From the NCBI GenBank assembly GCA_029935295.1, contig JAOZKP010000094.1:1-10270 (forward strand): a DNA stretch of 10,270 nucleotides, written 5' to 3'. This document shows positions 1 through 6,912 of the stretch, piece by piece; position 1 is the first letter of the stretch, and each line of letters starts with the position of its first letter. The notes under the pieces are model-generated. The model did not search any database. It saw only the letters and a list, made by a program, of their open reading frames with translations, and was not told the origin of the DNA. The position numbers were made by a program, and so were the translations under genes. The DNA comes from a bacterium (lineage in GTDB: Bacteria > Desulfobacterota > Anaeroferrophillalia > Anaeroferrophillales > Tharpellaceae).

Positions 1-72
1 AAATTCCGTGCGGTTATTGGAACCTCAAAGGGATCTAAGGCAGTTATGCTCAAACAGAGATTAAGAAGGTAG
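1..72 (+). CDS. fliM: Flagellar motor switch protein FliM, C-terminal end (partial)
   Basis: Only the last 23 codons and the TAG stop (70-72) are in the window; the gene begins upstream. The peptide starts KFRAVIGTSKGSKAVML and ends in a basic QRLRR tail. This resembles the FliM C-terminus, where the SpoA-like domain ends in a 'F.G..G...G..AV' pattern. FliM is the C-ring switch protein that binds phosphorylated CheY and packs against FliG and FliN. The call rests on this short resemblance plus position: it lies 10 bp upstream of fliN, its standard neighbour. No N-terminal CheY-binding motif can be checked here. Confidence 0.85.
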   Translation, partial: KFRAVIGTSKGSKAVMLKQRLRR

Positions 73-82
73 AGGTGACCTG

Positions 83-634
83 ATGGATGATCTTTTTGAT
101 CAGGTGAAAAAAGAGATGGAGGGCGGCGGTGCTGAGGGTGATAGCGCAGCCGCGGCAGATTCCGCAGAGGCGGCGGCACCGGAGGAACAGAGTGCCCAGG
201 ATTTGATTGATGATATCTCCTGGGATGATGTTGCCGGGGAACTTGAAGAGCAGCGGGATATGATAAAAGATGAAGCTGCGGCTAAATCCGGCGGCGGCGC
301 TGACACTGTGCCGGATGGTCCCGGGGATGATGGCCTGCTTTCGAGCCTGAGTGGTGAACAGCGCCAGCAGCTGCCGTCAAATATCGGTTTTATTCTTGAT
401 ATTCCCCTGCAGCTCTCGGTTGAAATTGGCCGGACCCGGATGATTATCAACGATCTTCTGCAGTTGGGGCAGGGGTCGGTGGTTGAACTCGACAAACTTG
501 CCGGAGAGCCATTCGACGTTCTGGTTAACAGTAAGCTTATCGCCCGGGGAGAAGTGGTCGTCGTCAATGAAAAGTTCGGTATCCGCCTGACTGATATCAT
601 CAGCCCGACTGAAAGAATCGAACAGTTGAAATAG
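83..634 (+). CDS. fliN: Flagellar motor switch protein FliN, with extended N-terminus
   Basis: FliN forms the base of the cytoplasmic C-ring, takes part in direction switching and docks the FliH-FliI export ATPase complex. The C-terminal SpoA domain covers about residues 100-183 and is strongly conserved: DIPLQLSVEIGRTRM, then LLQLGQGSVVELDKLAGEP, then IARGEVVVVNEKFGIRLTDI. The N-terminal half is unusual. Residues 14-36 are rich in Ala, Gly, Glu and Asp; a short DDISWDDVAGELEEQ segment (43-57) resembles the N-terminal DDLWAEALSEQ of E. coli FliN as I remember it; residues 60-98 form a Gly/Asp-rich linker. At 183 aa it is longer than the roughly 137 aa of the E. coli protein. The ATG at 83 has a GAGGTG ribosome site at 72-77. 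No cysteine or membrane segment is present. Confidence 0.97.
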   Translation: MDDLFDQVKKEMEGGGAEGDSAAAADSAEAAAPEEQSAQDLIDDISWDDVAGELEEQRDMIKDEAAAKSGGGADTVPDGPGDDGLLSSLSGEQRQQLPSNIGFILDIPLQLSVEIGRTRMIINDLLQLGQGSVVELDKLAGEPFDVLVNSKLIARGEVVVVNEKFGIRLTDIISPTERIEQLK

Positions 635-668
635 TTTCTTCATGATCGAATCTAAGGAAAAGTTACGA

Positions 669-1820
669 ATGAGATTTGGCGCAGGTAAAATTTTTTCTCG
701 CCCGGTTTTGCTGCTGCTCGGCTGTCTGCTGTTGTCAGGGTTGAATTTCGGAGCTGTATCCGTATTGGCGGCGGAGTTGAGTTTTACAAAAGCTGAAGGG
801 CAGATGGTTTTCACCATTCCCTATGAAACTGCGCCGGAGATTAATGCACTTTTTGTTGATTCCGGAACTGAAGTGGCACTGAATCTGCCCGCAGACGGGA
901 TTAAAATTAAACTGCAGAAACATAAGCTCGAAGATGAGTGGATTACGGCTTTCGGGATTGAGCGGGTCGGAGATCATTTGCGCTGGTATCTTAAAAAGCG
1001 TGATTCAGCCCTGAAAGTTAAATCATTTCTGGCGCTTGAACGTCAGAAAACCGAACTAAAAGTAGTTTTGCTGAAGCCGTACCGGCAGTGGCAGCCAACC
1101 GTAGTGACTGACAAGAATTCGGCGGTGAATGAATCGGCAATGCCGTCGGCGGCAGGAGAGCAGGAAAAGCTTAACCGGCTTAACCTGTTGCTCGAAAATC
1201 CGGACAGTAATGGCGCCGCCAAGTCCTTGCTTCCAGGAGTCGGTGCAGATGACAAGGCTTCGCCGTCGTTGCTGAAGTCCGCCGTTCGCAGTTTTGTCGT
1301 CTTGATTTTCCTGGTTCTGGTAATTTTCGGACTCTCTTTATGGTTGAAACGCTATCGTAAAAAAGGGGGACGTTTTCCAGGTTCTAATCTGGTTAAAGTT
1401 TTAAGTGTTGAAGTTATCAGCGGCAAACATCAGGTTATGCTGCTGGAACTCTTAGATGAGGTTCTGGTGGTTGGTGTCTGCGGCGAGCGGATGACTTTAC
1501 TGACAACTATCAGCGATTCGGATCGGGTTGAAGAGCTGCGGCAGCTGCACGGCGAGCCGAAGAGCTCCAGCGGTAAACGGGGTTTTGCCGGCTATCTGCA
1601 GGGTTTTATGGAAAAAGATTCGGCTCTGCAAGGGAATAACAGTGATCAGACCCGGCCGACTGAAAATGTCAGTACCGGGGTGAACTACCAGTCCGTAGCC
1701 ACATCCCGGCAGGCGGGCGTGTCGCCAACAACCGATGCGGCTAGTGACGAGCTGCCGGATAATTATCGTGAAGTCGTCAGCCAGATCAAGAATCGTCTAC
1801 AGAAGGGTGATCGGGGTTAG
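669..1820 (+). CDS. fliO: Flagellar assembly protein FliO, long form with periplasmic domain
   Basis: FliO helps assemble or stabilise the FliP ring of the flagellar export gate in the inner membrane. From the ATG at 669 the protein has 383 aa. Residues 1-35 look like a signal peptide or anchor: basic start, hydrophobic core, VLAAEL cleavage-like site. Residues 36 to about 145 form a beta-rich region resembling AMIN-type periplasmic domains (inference). A low-complexity linker follows, then a clear membrane helix at about 208-227 with a KRYRKKGG stop-transfer. The FliO core lies at about 235-290 (LVKVLSVEVISGKHQVMLLE ... VLVVGVCGERMTLLTTI). A polar tail ends in a predicted helix. An in-frame ATG at 642 exists, but only 669 has a good AAGGAAAAG site (653-661). 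E. coli FliO is about 120 aa, so this is the long type. Confidence 0.9.
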   Translation: MRFGAGKIFSRPVLLLLGCLLLSGLNFGAVSVLAAELSFTKAEGQMVFTIPYETAPEINALFVDSGTEVALNLPADGIKIKLQKHKLEDEWITAFGIERVGDHLRWYLKKRDSALKVKSFLALERQKTELKVVLLKPYRQWQPTVVTDKNSAVNESAMPSAAGEQEKLNRLNLLLENPDSNGAAKSLLPGVGADDKASPSLLKSAVRSFVVLIFLVLVIFGLSLWLKRYRKKGGRFPGSNLVKVLSVEVISGKHQVMLLELLDEVLVVGVCGERMTLLTTISDSDRVEELRQLHGEPKSSSGKRGFAGYLQGFMEKDSALQGNNSDQTRPTENVSTGVNYQSVATSRQAGVSPTTDAASDELPDNYREVVSQIKNRLQKGDRG

Positions 1821-1827
1821 TTTGCAG

Positions 1828-2583
1828 ATGAAACGGGTAATGATATTGCTGTCTCTGCTTATTTTCGGGGTTCTGTTGCTGCCGGCCGCGGCTTCTGCGG
1901 CGCAGGAGGTGGCGATTCCAACCCTGCAGATCGGGGTCGGTGCTACCAGTGATCCGGGTCAGGTATCGGTTGCAATTCAGATATTGCTGCTGTTAACAGT
2001 ACTGGCTCTGGCTCCCTCGATTCTGGTTTTGATGACCTCTTTCACCCGGCTCGTAATCGTTTTTCATTTTCTGCGGCAGGCTGTGGGAACTCAGTCAATG
2101 CCGCCGAATCAGGTATTGGTAGGTTTAAGTCTTTTTCTGACTTTTTTTATTATGTATCCGGTTTTTAACCGGATCAACCAGGATGCTTTTCAGCCCTATG
2201 TTGCCCATGAGATTGGTCAGGACGAGGCTTTTACCCGGGCACTATCGCCTTTAAGAAAATTCATGTTCAAGCAGACCAGCGAAAAAGACCTGGCTCTGTT
2301 TATCTCCATGGCCAAAGTCGAGCGGCCCAAGACCTTTGCCGATATTCCGACCCACGTTCTGATCCCGGCATTTATTATCAGTGAACTTAAAACCGCCTTT
2401 CAAATCGGTTTTCTTATCTATATTCCATTTCTCATGCTCGATATGGTGGTGGCCAGTGTCCTTTTGTCGATGGGGATGATGATGCTGCCGCCGGTAATGA
2501 TTTCACTGCCGTTTAAACTTATTCTGTTTGTTATGGCCGATGGCTGGCATCTGATGGTCGGCTCTTTGATGCAGAGTTTTTAA
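1828..2583 (+). CDS. fliP: Flagellar type III export gate protein FliP
   Basis: FliP is the main channel-forming subunit of the FliP5-FliQ4-FliR1 export gate at the centre of the basal body. The 251-aa product begins with a cleavable-type signal peptide (MKRVMILLSLLIFGVLLLP, then AAASAAQE, residues 1-25). Family signatures follow: LMTSFTRLVIVFHFLRQA, VGTQSMPPNQVLVGLSLFLTFF, and near the C-terminus LIPAFIISELKTAFQIGFLI, MLDMVVASVLLSMGMMMLPP and PFKLILFVMADGW. Four hydrophobic segments after the signal match the FliP topology. The reading frame is open upstream to 1735, but that part only shadows fliO; the ATG at 1828 gives the expected Lys/Arg-led signal peptide. An ATG at 1840 is a less likely alternative because it would lose those basic residues. 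The ribosome site is weak (GGGG at 1813-1816). It lies 7 bp after fliO. Confidence 0.97.
   Translation: MKRVMILLSLLIFGVLLLPAAASAAQEVAIPTLQIGVGATSDPGQVSVAIQILLLLTVLALAPSILVLMTSFTRLVIVFHFLRQAVGTQSMPPNQVLVGLSLFLTFFIMYPVFNRINQDAFQPYVAHEIGQDEAFTRALSPLRKFMFKQTSEKDLALFISMAKVERPKTFADIPTHVLIPAFIISELKTAFQIGFLIYIPFLMLDMVVASVLLSMGMMMLPPVMISLPFKLILFVMADGWHLMVGSLMQSF
2156..2174. repeat. Inverted repeat (8-bp arms) inside fliP
   Basis: ATCCGGTT and AACCGGAT are exact reverse complements separated by TTT, able to form a compact hairpin in the fliP mRNA. It encodes part of YPVFNRINQ. No T-run follows, so it is not a terminator. It may simply reflect codon use. Confidence 0.5.
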
Positions 2584-2597
2584 TTAAGGGAAAACTG

Positions 2598-2867
2598 ATG
2601 ACTCCTGAGTTTGTCGTGGCCCTCGCCAAAAGTTCGATGGAGACTACATTGCTGATCTGTGCGCCGATGCTGGGAACCGGGCTGGCAGTCGGTCTTTTGA
2701 TCAGTATCTTTCAGACAGTGACCTCAATTCAGGAGATGACTTTAACGTTTGTTCCGAAGATTGTGATTGTTTTTCTCGCGGTGATCTATTTTTTCCCCTG
2801 GATGCTGCAGTATATGGTTGATTTCACGACGCAGATAATGATGTCAATTCCGCATGTCATTCACTGA
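2598..2867 (+). CDS. fliQ: Flagellar type III export gate protein FliQ
   Basis: FliQ is the small two-helix subunit that wraps around the FliP-FliR gate. The 89-aa product has the standard family length and two membrane helices, at about residues 13-38 (TLLICAPMLGTGLAVGLLIS) and 51-75 (VPKIVIVFLAVIYFFPWM). Between them is the conserved loop IFQTVTSIQEMTLTFVPK. The ATG is preceded by AAGGG at 2586-2590, and the gene sits 14 bp after fliP. It belongs to the same FliQ/SctS family as injectisome proteins, but the flagellar neighbours leave little doubt about its role. Confidence 0.97.
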   Translation: MTPEFVVALAKSSMETTLLICAPMLGTGLAVGLLISIFQTVTSIQEMTLTFVPKIVIVFLAVIYFFPWMLQYMVDFTTQIMMSIPHVIH

Positions 2868-2912
2868 CCCAGGAATTGCCGGTAAAGGCACCAATAATTT
2901 TTTGACATTGCA

Positions 2913-3707
2913 ATGAATTTTATTCCTGTAATTACTGTGGCCGATGTCGGTCATTTTTTTCTTATTCTGACCCGGATTGCTTCTTTGATCTTTTTCTTTC
3001 CGGTTTTAAGTAATAAAGCGGTACCGATAACCTTGAAAGCCGGTTTTTCCCTGTTGCTGGCTCTGCTCTTTTTTAATCTGGTTCCGGAAATTTCCGGAAC
3101 ACCGCTATTTACCCGCAGTCTGCCGGAGATCGGATTGGCTATATTGAGTGAAATGGTTATCGGAATGTTAGTCAGTCTCTTGGCCGGGTTTGTGTTCGGG
3201 GCGGTGCAGACGGCCGGGCAGATGATCGGTTTTCAGATGAGTTTCGCAATGGCAAATGTGGTCGATCCGGTGACCAGTATGCAGGTGCCGCTGATTGCTC
3301 AGTTCTACTATATGTTGGCGATGTTGTTGTTTCTGGCTTTTGGCGCCCATCGCTGGGTGTTTAAGGCCCTAGCTGAGAGTTTTAATATGATTCCGTTGGC
3401 CGGTTTTACCCCGGGCACCGGAATGCTGGATTTGATGCTGCGTTATTCAGCCGCCCTTTTTTCAACCGCGATCAAGATTGCGGCCCCTTTAATGGCGGCG
3501 CTGCTGCTCAGTGATGTGAGCTTAGGCGTGGTTGCCCGGACCGCGCCGCAGATGAATATATTTATTGTCGGAATGCCGTTGAAAATTTTATTGGGGATGG
3601 TCTTGATGGCTTTCACTTTTACTTATCTCTCAACCATGCTCGCAGACCTGTTTAAGCTTCTCTTTAATGATATAATGTTGCTGTTAAGAATTGCCGGAGG
3701 CGGCTGA
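2913..3707 (+). CDS. fliR: Flagellar type III export gate protein FliR
   Basis: FliR is the single-copy gate subunit that closes the FliP ring and contacts FlhB. The 264-aa product is almost entirely hydrophobic, with about six membrane segments. Family features include the N-terminal LTRIASLIFFFPVLS, the central AGQMIGFQMSFAMANVVDP stretch, and the C-terminal VARTAPQMNIFIVGMPLKI. The ATG at 2913 is the only normal start in frame before a TAA at 2895. No clear Shine-Dalgarno sequence lies at the usual distance: the nearest purine stretch (AAAGG, 2884-2888) is over 20 nt away, unlike the neighbouring genes. The stop codon overlaps the flhB start in a TGATG junction. Confidence 0.97.
   Translation: MNFIPVITVADVGHFFLILTRIASLIFFFPVLSNKAVPITLKAGFSLLLALLFFNLVPEISGTPLFTRSLPEIGLAILSEMVIGMLVSLLAGFVFGAVQTAGQMIGFQMSFAMANVVDPVTSMQVPLIAQFYYMLAMLLFLAFGAHRWVFKALAESFNMIPLAGFTPGTGMLDLMLRYSAALFSTAIKIAAPLMAALLLSDVSLGVVARTAPQMNIFIVGMPLKILLGMVLMAFTFTYLSTMLADLFKLLFNDIMLLLRIAGGG
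3081..3100. repeat. Perfect 20-bp palindrome inside fliR
   Basis: GTTCCGGAAATTTCCGGAAC reads the same on both strands over all 20 bases; the flanking bases do not extend it. It encodes the V-P-E-I-S-G-T stretch of FliR in a loop after the second membrane segment. It could be a protein binding site or a chance product of the frequent CCGG-rich codons here. Confidence 0.6.
3668..3676 (+). promoter_or_regulatory. Possible extended -10 promoter upstream of flhB
   Basis: TGATATAAT is a perfect extended -10 motif (TGnTATAAT) inside the end of fliR. Transcription would begin near 3683, about 24 nt before the flhB ATG at 3707, which would keep the GGAGG site at 3696-3700. No clear -35 is seen (CTGTTT at 3648-3653), but extended -10 promoters can work without one. 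The bases also encode Asn-Asp-Ile-Met of FliR, so chance is a real alternative. Confidence 0.3.
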
Positions 3708-4783
3708 TGGCAAAAGATCCGAGTAAAACTGAAAAACCGACCTCGAAAAAACTCTCTAAATCACGGGAGGAGGGCCAGGTTGCCAAGAGTCAGGAGGTGG
3801 CTTCATCCTTTATCCTGATTGCTGCTCTGGCATTTTTCTTTTTTGCTGGGGGGCGGTTTTTTGATCAACCCGTCGACCTGATGCGCTATATTTTTCAGTA
3901 TGCTCTGCAGCTTGATATTAATCCGGCGACGGTTTATAACCTTTTTCTTTTAACCATCCGGCAGATGTTTTACCTTCTAGCACCATTTCTGCTGTTGATG
4001 ATGGTGGTCGGTCTCGCTGCTAATCTCATGCAGGTGGGTTTTAAAATAACCCCGAAAGCGATGCAGCCCAAGCTTTCCAAATTTAATCCGATCAGCGGTT
4101 TCAAAAGTAAATTTCTGTCACTTAAACCGCTGGTTGAACTGGTCAAATCCTGCCTTAAAATAGGAGCTCTTGGCTATATTGCCTATAGTGTTTACCGTCA
4201 GAATTTTGCTGGTTTTTTCACGCTCATGAATCAGCCGATCGGGTTGATCTTAAATTTTATTGCAAAAGTTTCCTTTCAGATTCTCTGGCGTTGCGGTCTC
4301 TTGATGTTGTTGCTGGCGATTGTTGACTATATGTATCAGCGCTGGGAGTTTATGGACGGCCAGAAGATGAGTAAGCAGGATATTAAAGATGAGATGAAGC
4401 AGCAGGAGGGGGATCCGGAGGTCAAAGCCCGAATTCGCAGCATGCAGATGAGTGCCGCCCGGCAGCGCATGATGCAGGAGGTTCCCAAAGCTGATGTGGT
4501 GATTACCAATCCGACCCATATTGCGGTCGCTTTGCGGTATGACCAAGAGAGTTCAGAAGCCCCGGAGGTAGTTGCCAAAGGGGCCGGGCTGGTGGCGGAA
4601 AAGATTAAAAAAATTGCCCGGGAGCATGGTATTCCGGTTGTTGAAAACAAAGCTTTGGCCCGGATTTTATTCAAAATTGTTGAGATTAATCAAATGATTC
4701 CGGAAAATCTCTATCAGGCTGTGGCCGAGGTCTTAGCCTATATTTATCGTCGTGACGGCGCATCAGCAGCGAAAGGTTTTTAA
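3707..4783 (+). CDS. flhB: Flagellar export switch protein FlhB
   Basis: FlhB is the export-gate protein that switches the machine from rod/hook to filament substrates after cleaving itself. The 358-aa product starts with the typical basic cytoplasmic segment (KTEKPTSKKLSKSREEGQVA, residues 7-26). Four membrane helices follow up to about residue 210, then the cytoplasmic domain. The autocleavage motif NPTH is intact at residues 268-271 (4508-4519), within VVITNPTHIAVALRYD. The conserved C-terminal APEVVAKGAGLVAEKI and IPVVENKALAR segments are also present. The start is coupled to fliR by a 1-bp TGATG overlap, with GGAGG at 3696-3700. The length is close to that of enteric FlhB. The homologous SctU of injectisomes is excluded by the neighbours. 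Confidence 0.98.
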   Translation: MAKDPSKTEKPTSKKLSKSREEGQVAKSQEVASSFILIAALAFFFFAGGRFFDQPVDLMRYIFQYALQLDINPATVYNLFLLTIRQMFYLLAPFLLLMMVVGLAANLMQVGFKITPKAMQPKLSKFNPISGFKSKFLSLKPLVELVKSCLKIGALGYIAYSVYRQNFAGFFTLMNQPIGLILNFIAKVSFQILWRCGLLMLLLAIVDYMYQRWEFMDGQKMSKQDIKDEMKQQEGDPEVKARIRSMQMSAARQRMMQEVPKADVVITNPTHIAVALRYDQESSEAPEVVAKGAGLVAEKIKKIAREHGIPVVENKALARILFKIVEINQMIPENLYQAVAEVLAYIYRRDGASAAKGF

Positions 4784-4788
4784 GTTAA

Positions 4789-6912
4789 ATGGCTGAAGCA
4801 ACCCAGAAATCTTCTTTTATTAGCCTGATCCTGAGCAGAGATGCAGTGATGGCTTTTGCGGTGATTGCCATTCTCATGGTTATGATCGTGCCGCTGCCGA
4901 CGATCATGCTCGATACCCTGCTGGCGATGAATATCAGTATCGCCATTATTATTTTATTGATCTCGATGTATCTGCTCAAGGTGTTGGAGTTTTCAATCTT
5001 TCCGGCACTTTTATTGGTAACCACCCTTTTCCGCCTGGCCCTGAATGTGGCCTCAACTCGGTTAATTCTTCTGAACGGGGATCAGGGCACTGATGCCGCC
5101 GGCCAGGTGATCAAAGCGTTCGGCCAGTTTGTTGTCGGTGGCAACTATGTCGTCGGGACGATCATATTTGCCATTTTGGTAATTATCAATTTTATGGTTA
5201 TTACCAAAGGTTCCGGGCGGATTGCAGAGGTGACGGCCCGTTTTACTCTGGATGCGATGCCGGGTAAACAGATGGCGATTGATGCCGATCTTAATGCCGG
5301 TATGATCAGTGAGAGTGAAGCCCGGGAGAGGCGTTCGGAGATTCGCCGGGAAGCTGATTTTTTCGGGGCGATGGATGGTGCCTCAAAATTTGTCAGCGGC
5401 GATGCGATTGCCGGGATTGTTATAACCTTAATTAACATTATGGCCGGATTTGTCATTGGCGTGATGCAGCAGGGCATGACCATGTCCGAAGCTGCGACCA
5501 CCTATACAACTTTAACAGTGGGTGATGGCCTGGTGAGCCAGATTCCGGCTCTGATTATCTCAACTGCTTCAGGTATCATGGTGTCGCGCTCTGCGGCTGA
5601 AGGCAGTATGGGGAGCGACCTTGTCCGGCAGATTTCCGCTTATCCCAAAGTTCTGACGCTGGCAGCGGTGGCGCTCTTTATTTTTGCTTTGATTCCGGGT
5701 CTGCCGAAACTCTCATTTTTCTCACTGGCGGGATTGATCGGCCTGAGCGCATTTTTGTTGACGCGGCAGCAGGAAGCCGAGAAAGAAGCTCAGGCAGAAA
5801 TGGTTGAACGGGAACAGGAAGCGAGTGCCGCCGCGAAAATGGATGAACCGGATGCGGTTGAAAAACTGTTGGCGATGGATACGATGGAACTTGAAGTCGG
5901 CTATGCATTGATTGCTCTGGTCGATGAGGCTCAGGGCGGTGATCTGCTCGAACGAATTAAACTTATTCGGCGTCAGTTTGCAATTGATTTAGGGATTGTT
6001 ATGCCGGCTATTCATATCCGCGATAACCTGCAGTTAAAGCCTAATAGTTATTCCTTTAAAGTTAAAGGCAATGAGGTTGCGAGTGGGGAAATTCTGGTCG
6101 GTTACTGCATGGCGATGGGAGCTGATCCCGAGGGTACTGAAATTAAAGGAATATCAACTACCGAGCCTGCTTTTGGCCTGCCGGCCCTCTGGATTGAGGA
6201 GCGTCAGCGTGAGCGAGCCCAGCTTGCCGGTTACACCGTGGTTGACCCTTCAACCGTGGTGGCCACGCATTTGGTGGAAAAGATCAAACTCTTCCTGCAT
6301 GAGCTCTTGAGCCGCCAGGATGTGCAGAAACTGGTGGAAAATCTGGCCCAGCGTTATCCCAAGGTGGTTGATGATATTGTGCCGTCGGTGGTGCCTTGGG
6401 GGACATTGCAGAAGGTTCTGCAGAATCTTCTGCGGGAACAGGTTTCGATTCGCGATTTGATGACAATTTTAGAGACTATGGCCGATTACAGTACGCAGGT
6501 GCGTGATGTTGATGTGCTGACCGAGTATGTGCGCCAGGATCTTTCGCGGACAATTGTTGGTAGCTATCTTACGGCTGATGAGCGTCTCTATGTGTTGACT
6601 TTGGAACCTTCTCTTGAGGAGCAGATCAATTCTTCAATTCAGAGAACTGACCATGGTGCGTTTTTAACGCTTGATCCCGGTATTGTCTATGCGATGGTTG
6701 AGCAGTTTCGCAATTTACAGGAGAAGTTTGATCAGGTTTCAGCCCGTCCGGTTCTCTTGTGTGTGCCGATTGTGCGTTTTCATCTTAAGCGTTTGTTGGA
6801 GCGTTTTGTGCCGGGCTTGAGTGTGCTTTCCCATAATGAGATACCTTCACAGGTAACCGTTCAGGCGCTGGGGCGGATTGCTATTAGTGTCGGAGGTGAC
6901 AGTGCGGGTTAA
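4789..6912 (+). CDS. flhA: Flagellar export platform protein FlhA
   Basis: FlhA forms the nonameric ring under the export gate, couples proton flow to export and docks chaperone-substrate complexes through its cytoplasmic domain. The 707-aa product has the family's usual length. The N-terminal half carries about eight membrane helices. The FHIPEP signature region runs from about residue 144 to 220: RIAEVTARFTLDAMPGKQ, MAIDADLNAGMI, then FFGAMDGASKFVSGDAIAGI. Its Asp196 appears to align with the functionally critical Asp of Salmonella FlhA (from memory). A charged Glu/Ala-rich linker at about 325-355 leads into the cytoplasmic domain (PAIHIRDNLQLKPNSY, then AFGLPALWIEE, then LVENLAQRYPKVVDDIVPSV). 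The start lies 5 bp after flhB with GAAAGG upstream (4771-4776). The last 11 bp overlap flhF. Confidence 0.98.
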   Translation: MAEATQKSSFISLILSRDAVMAFAVIAILMVMIVPLPTIMLDTLLAMNISIAIIILLISMYLLKVLEFSIFPALLLVTTLFRLALNVASTRLILLNGDQGTDAAGQVIKAFGQFVVGGNYVVGTIIFAILVIINFMVITKGSGRIAEVTARFTLDAMPGKQMAIDADLNAGMISESEARERRSEIRREADFFGAMDGASKFVSGDAIAGIVITLINIMAGFVIGVMQQGMTMSEAATTYTTLTVGDGLVSQIPALIISTASGIMVSRSAAEGSMGSDLVRQISAYPKVLTLAAVALFIFALIPGLPKLSFFSLAGLIGLSAFLLTRQQEAEKEAQAEMVEREQEASAAAKMDEPDAVEKLLAMDTMELEVGYALIALVDEAQGGDLLERIKLIRRQFAIDLGIVMPAIHIRDNLQLKPNSYSFKVKGNEVASGEILVGYCMAMGADPEGTEIKGISTTEPAFGLPALWIEERQRERAQLAGYTVVDPSTVVATHLVEKIKLFLHELLSRQDVQKLVENLAQRYPKVVDDIVPSVVPWGTLQKVLQNLLREQVSIRDLMTILETMADYSTQVRDVDVLTEYVRQDLSRTIVGSYLTADERLYVLTLEPSLEEQINSSIQRTDHGAFLTLDPGIVYAMVEQFRNLQEKFDQVSARPVLLCVPIVRFHLKRLLERFVPGLSVLSHNEIPSQVTVQALGRIAISVGGDSAG
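6408..6433 (+). repeat. Tandem 12-nt repeat inside flhA
   Basis: Two near-identical units, GCAGAAGGTTCT and GCAGAATCTTCT, follow each other and end with a further GC. Each unit with the next GC is also a dyad (GCAGAA nn TTCTGC). It encodes the helix LQKVLQNLL of the FlhA cytoplasmic domain. Unit length is a multiple of three, so the frame is kept. Confidence 0.5.
6892..6897 (+). promoter_or_regulatory. Ribosome binding site that fixes the flhF GTG start
   Basis: The sequence GGAGGT lies inside the last codons of flhA, 4-5 nt before the GTG at 6902. It favours that GTG over the upstream alternatives (TTG 6878, GTG 6887, GTG 6896), none of which has such a site at a normal distance. Confidence 0.75.

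Noticed and set aside
100..600. Long open frame on the minus strand opposite fliN
   Set aside because: Ser/Pro/Ala-rich, biased translation typical of the antisense of a GC-rich coding region; fliN on the + strand is certain and no ribosome site or family resemblance is seen.
377..817. Minus-strand open frame spanning the fliN-fliO junction
   Set aside because: Overlaps two certain genes and shows no recognisable domain.
1735..1827. Upstream extension of the fliP frame
   Set aside because: It reads out of frame through the end of fliO and lacks the signal peptide expected at a FliP N-terminus.
2877..2906. Attenuator between fliQ and fliR (TGCC/GGCA hairpin followed by T6)
   Set aside because: The stem is only 4 bp and separated from the T-run, too weak for termination, and downstream genes of the same complex must be expressed.
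4250..4674. Two minus-strand open frames opposite flhB
   Set aside because: Both lie over the highly conserved FlhB cytoplasmic domain in other frames; compositions look like antisense shadows.
2598..4783. Non-flagellar type III secretion (injectisome) origin for the gate genes
   Set aside because: The set is flanked by fliM/fliN/fliO and by flhF/flhG/fliA/cheY, which are specific to flagella.
5145..5501. Minus-strand open frame opposite the FlhA signature region
   Set aside because: The + strand is strongly conserved FlhA; the antisense product has an Ile/Ala/Ser bias and no motif.
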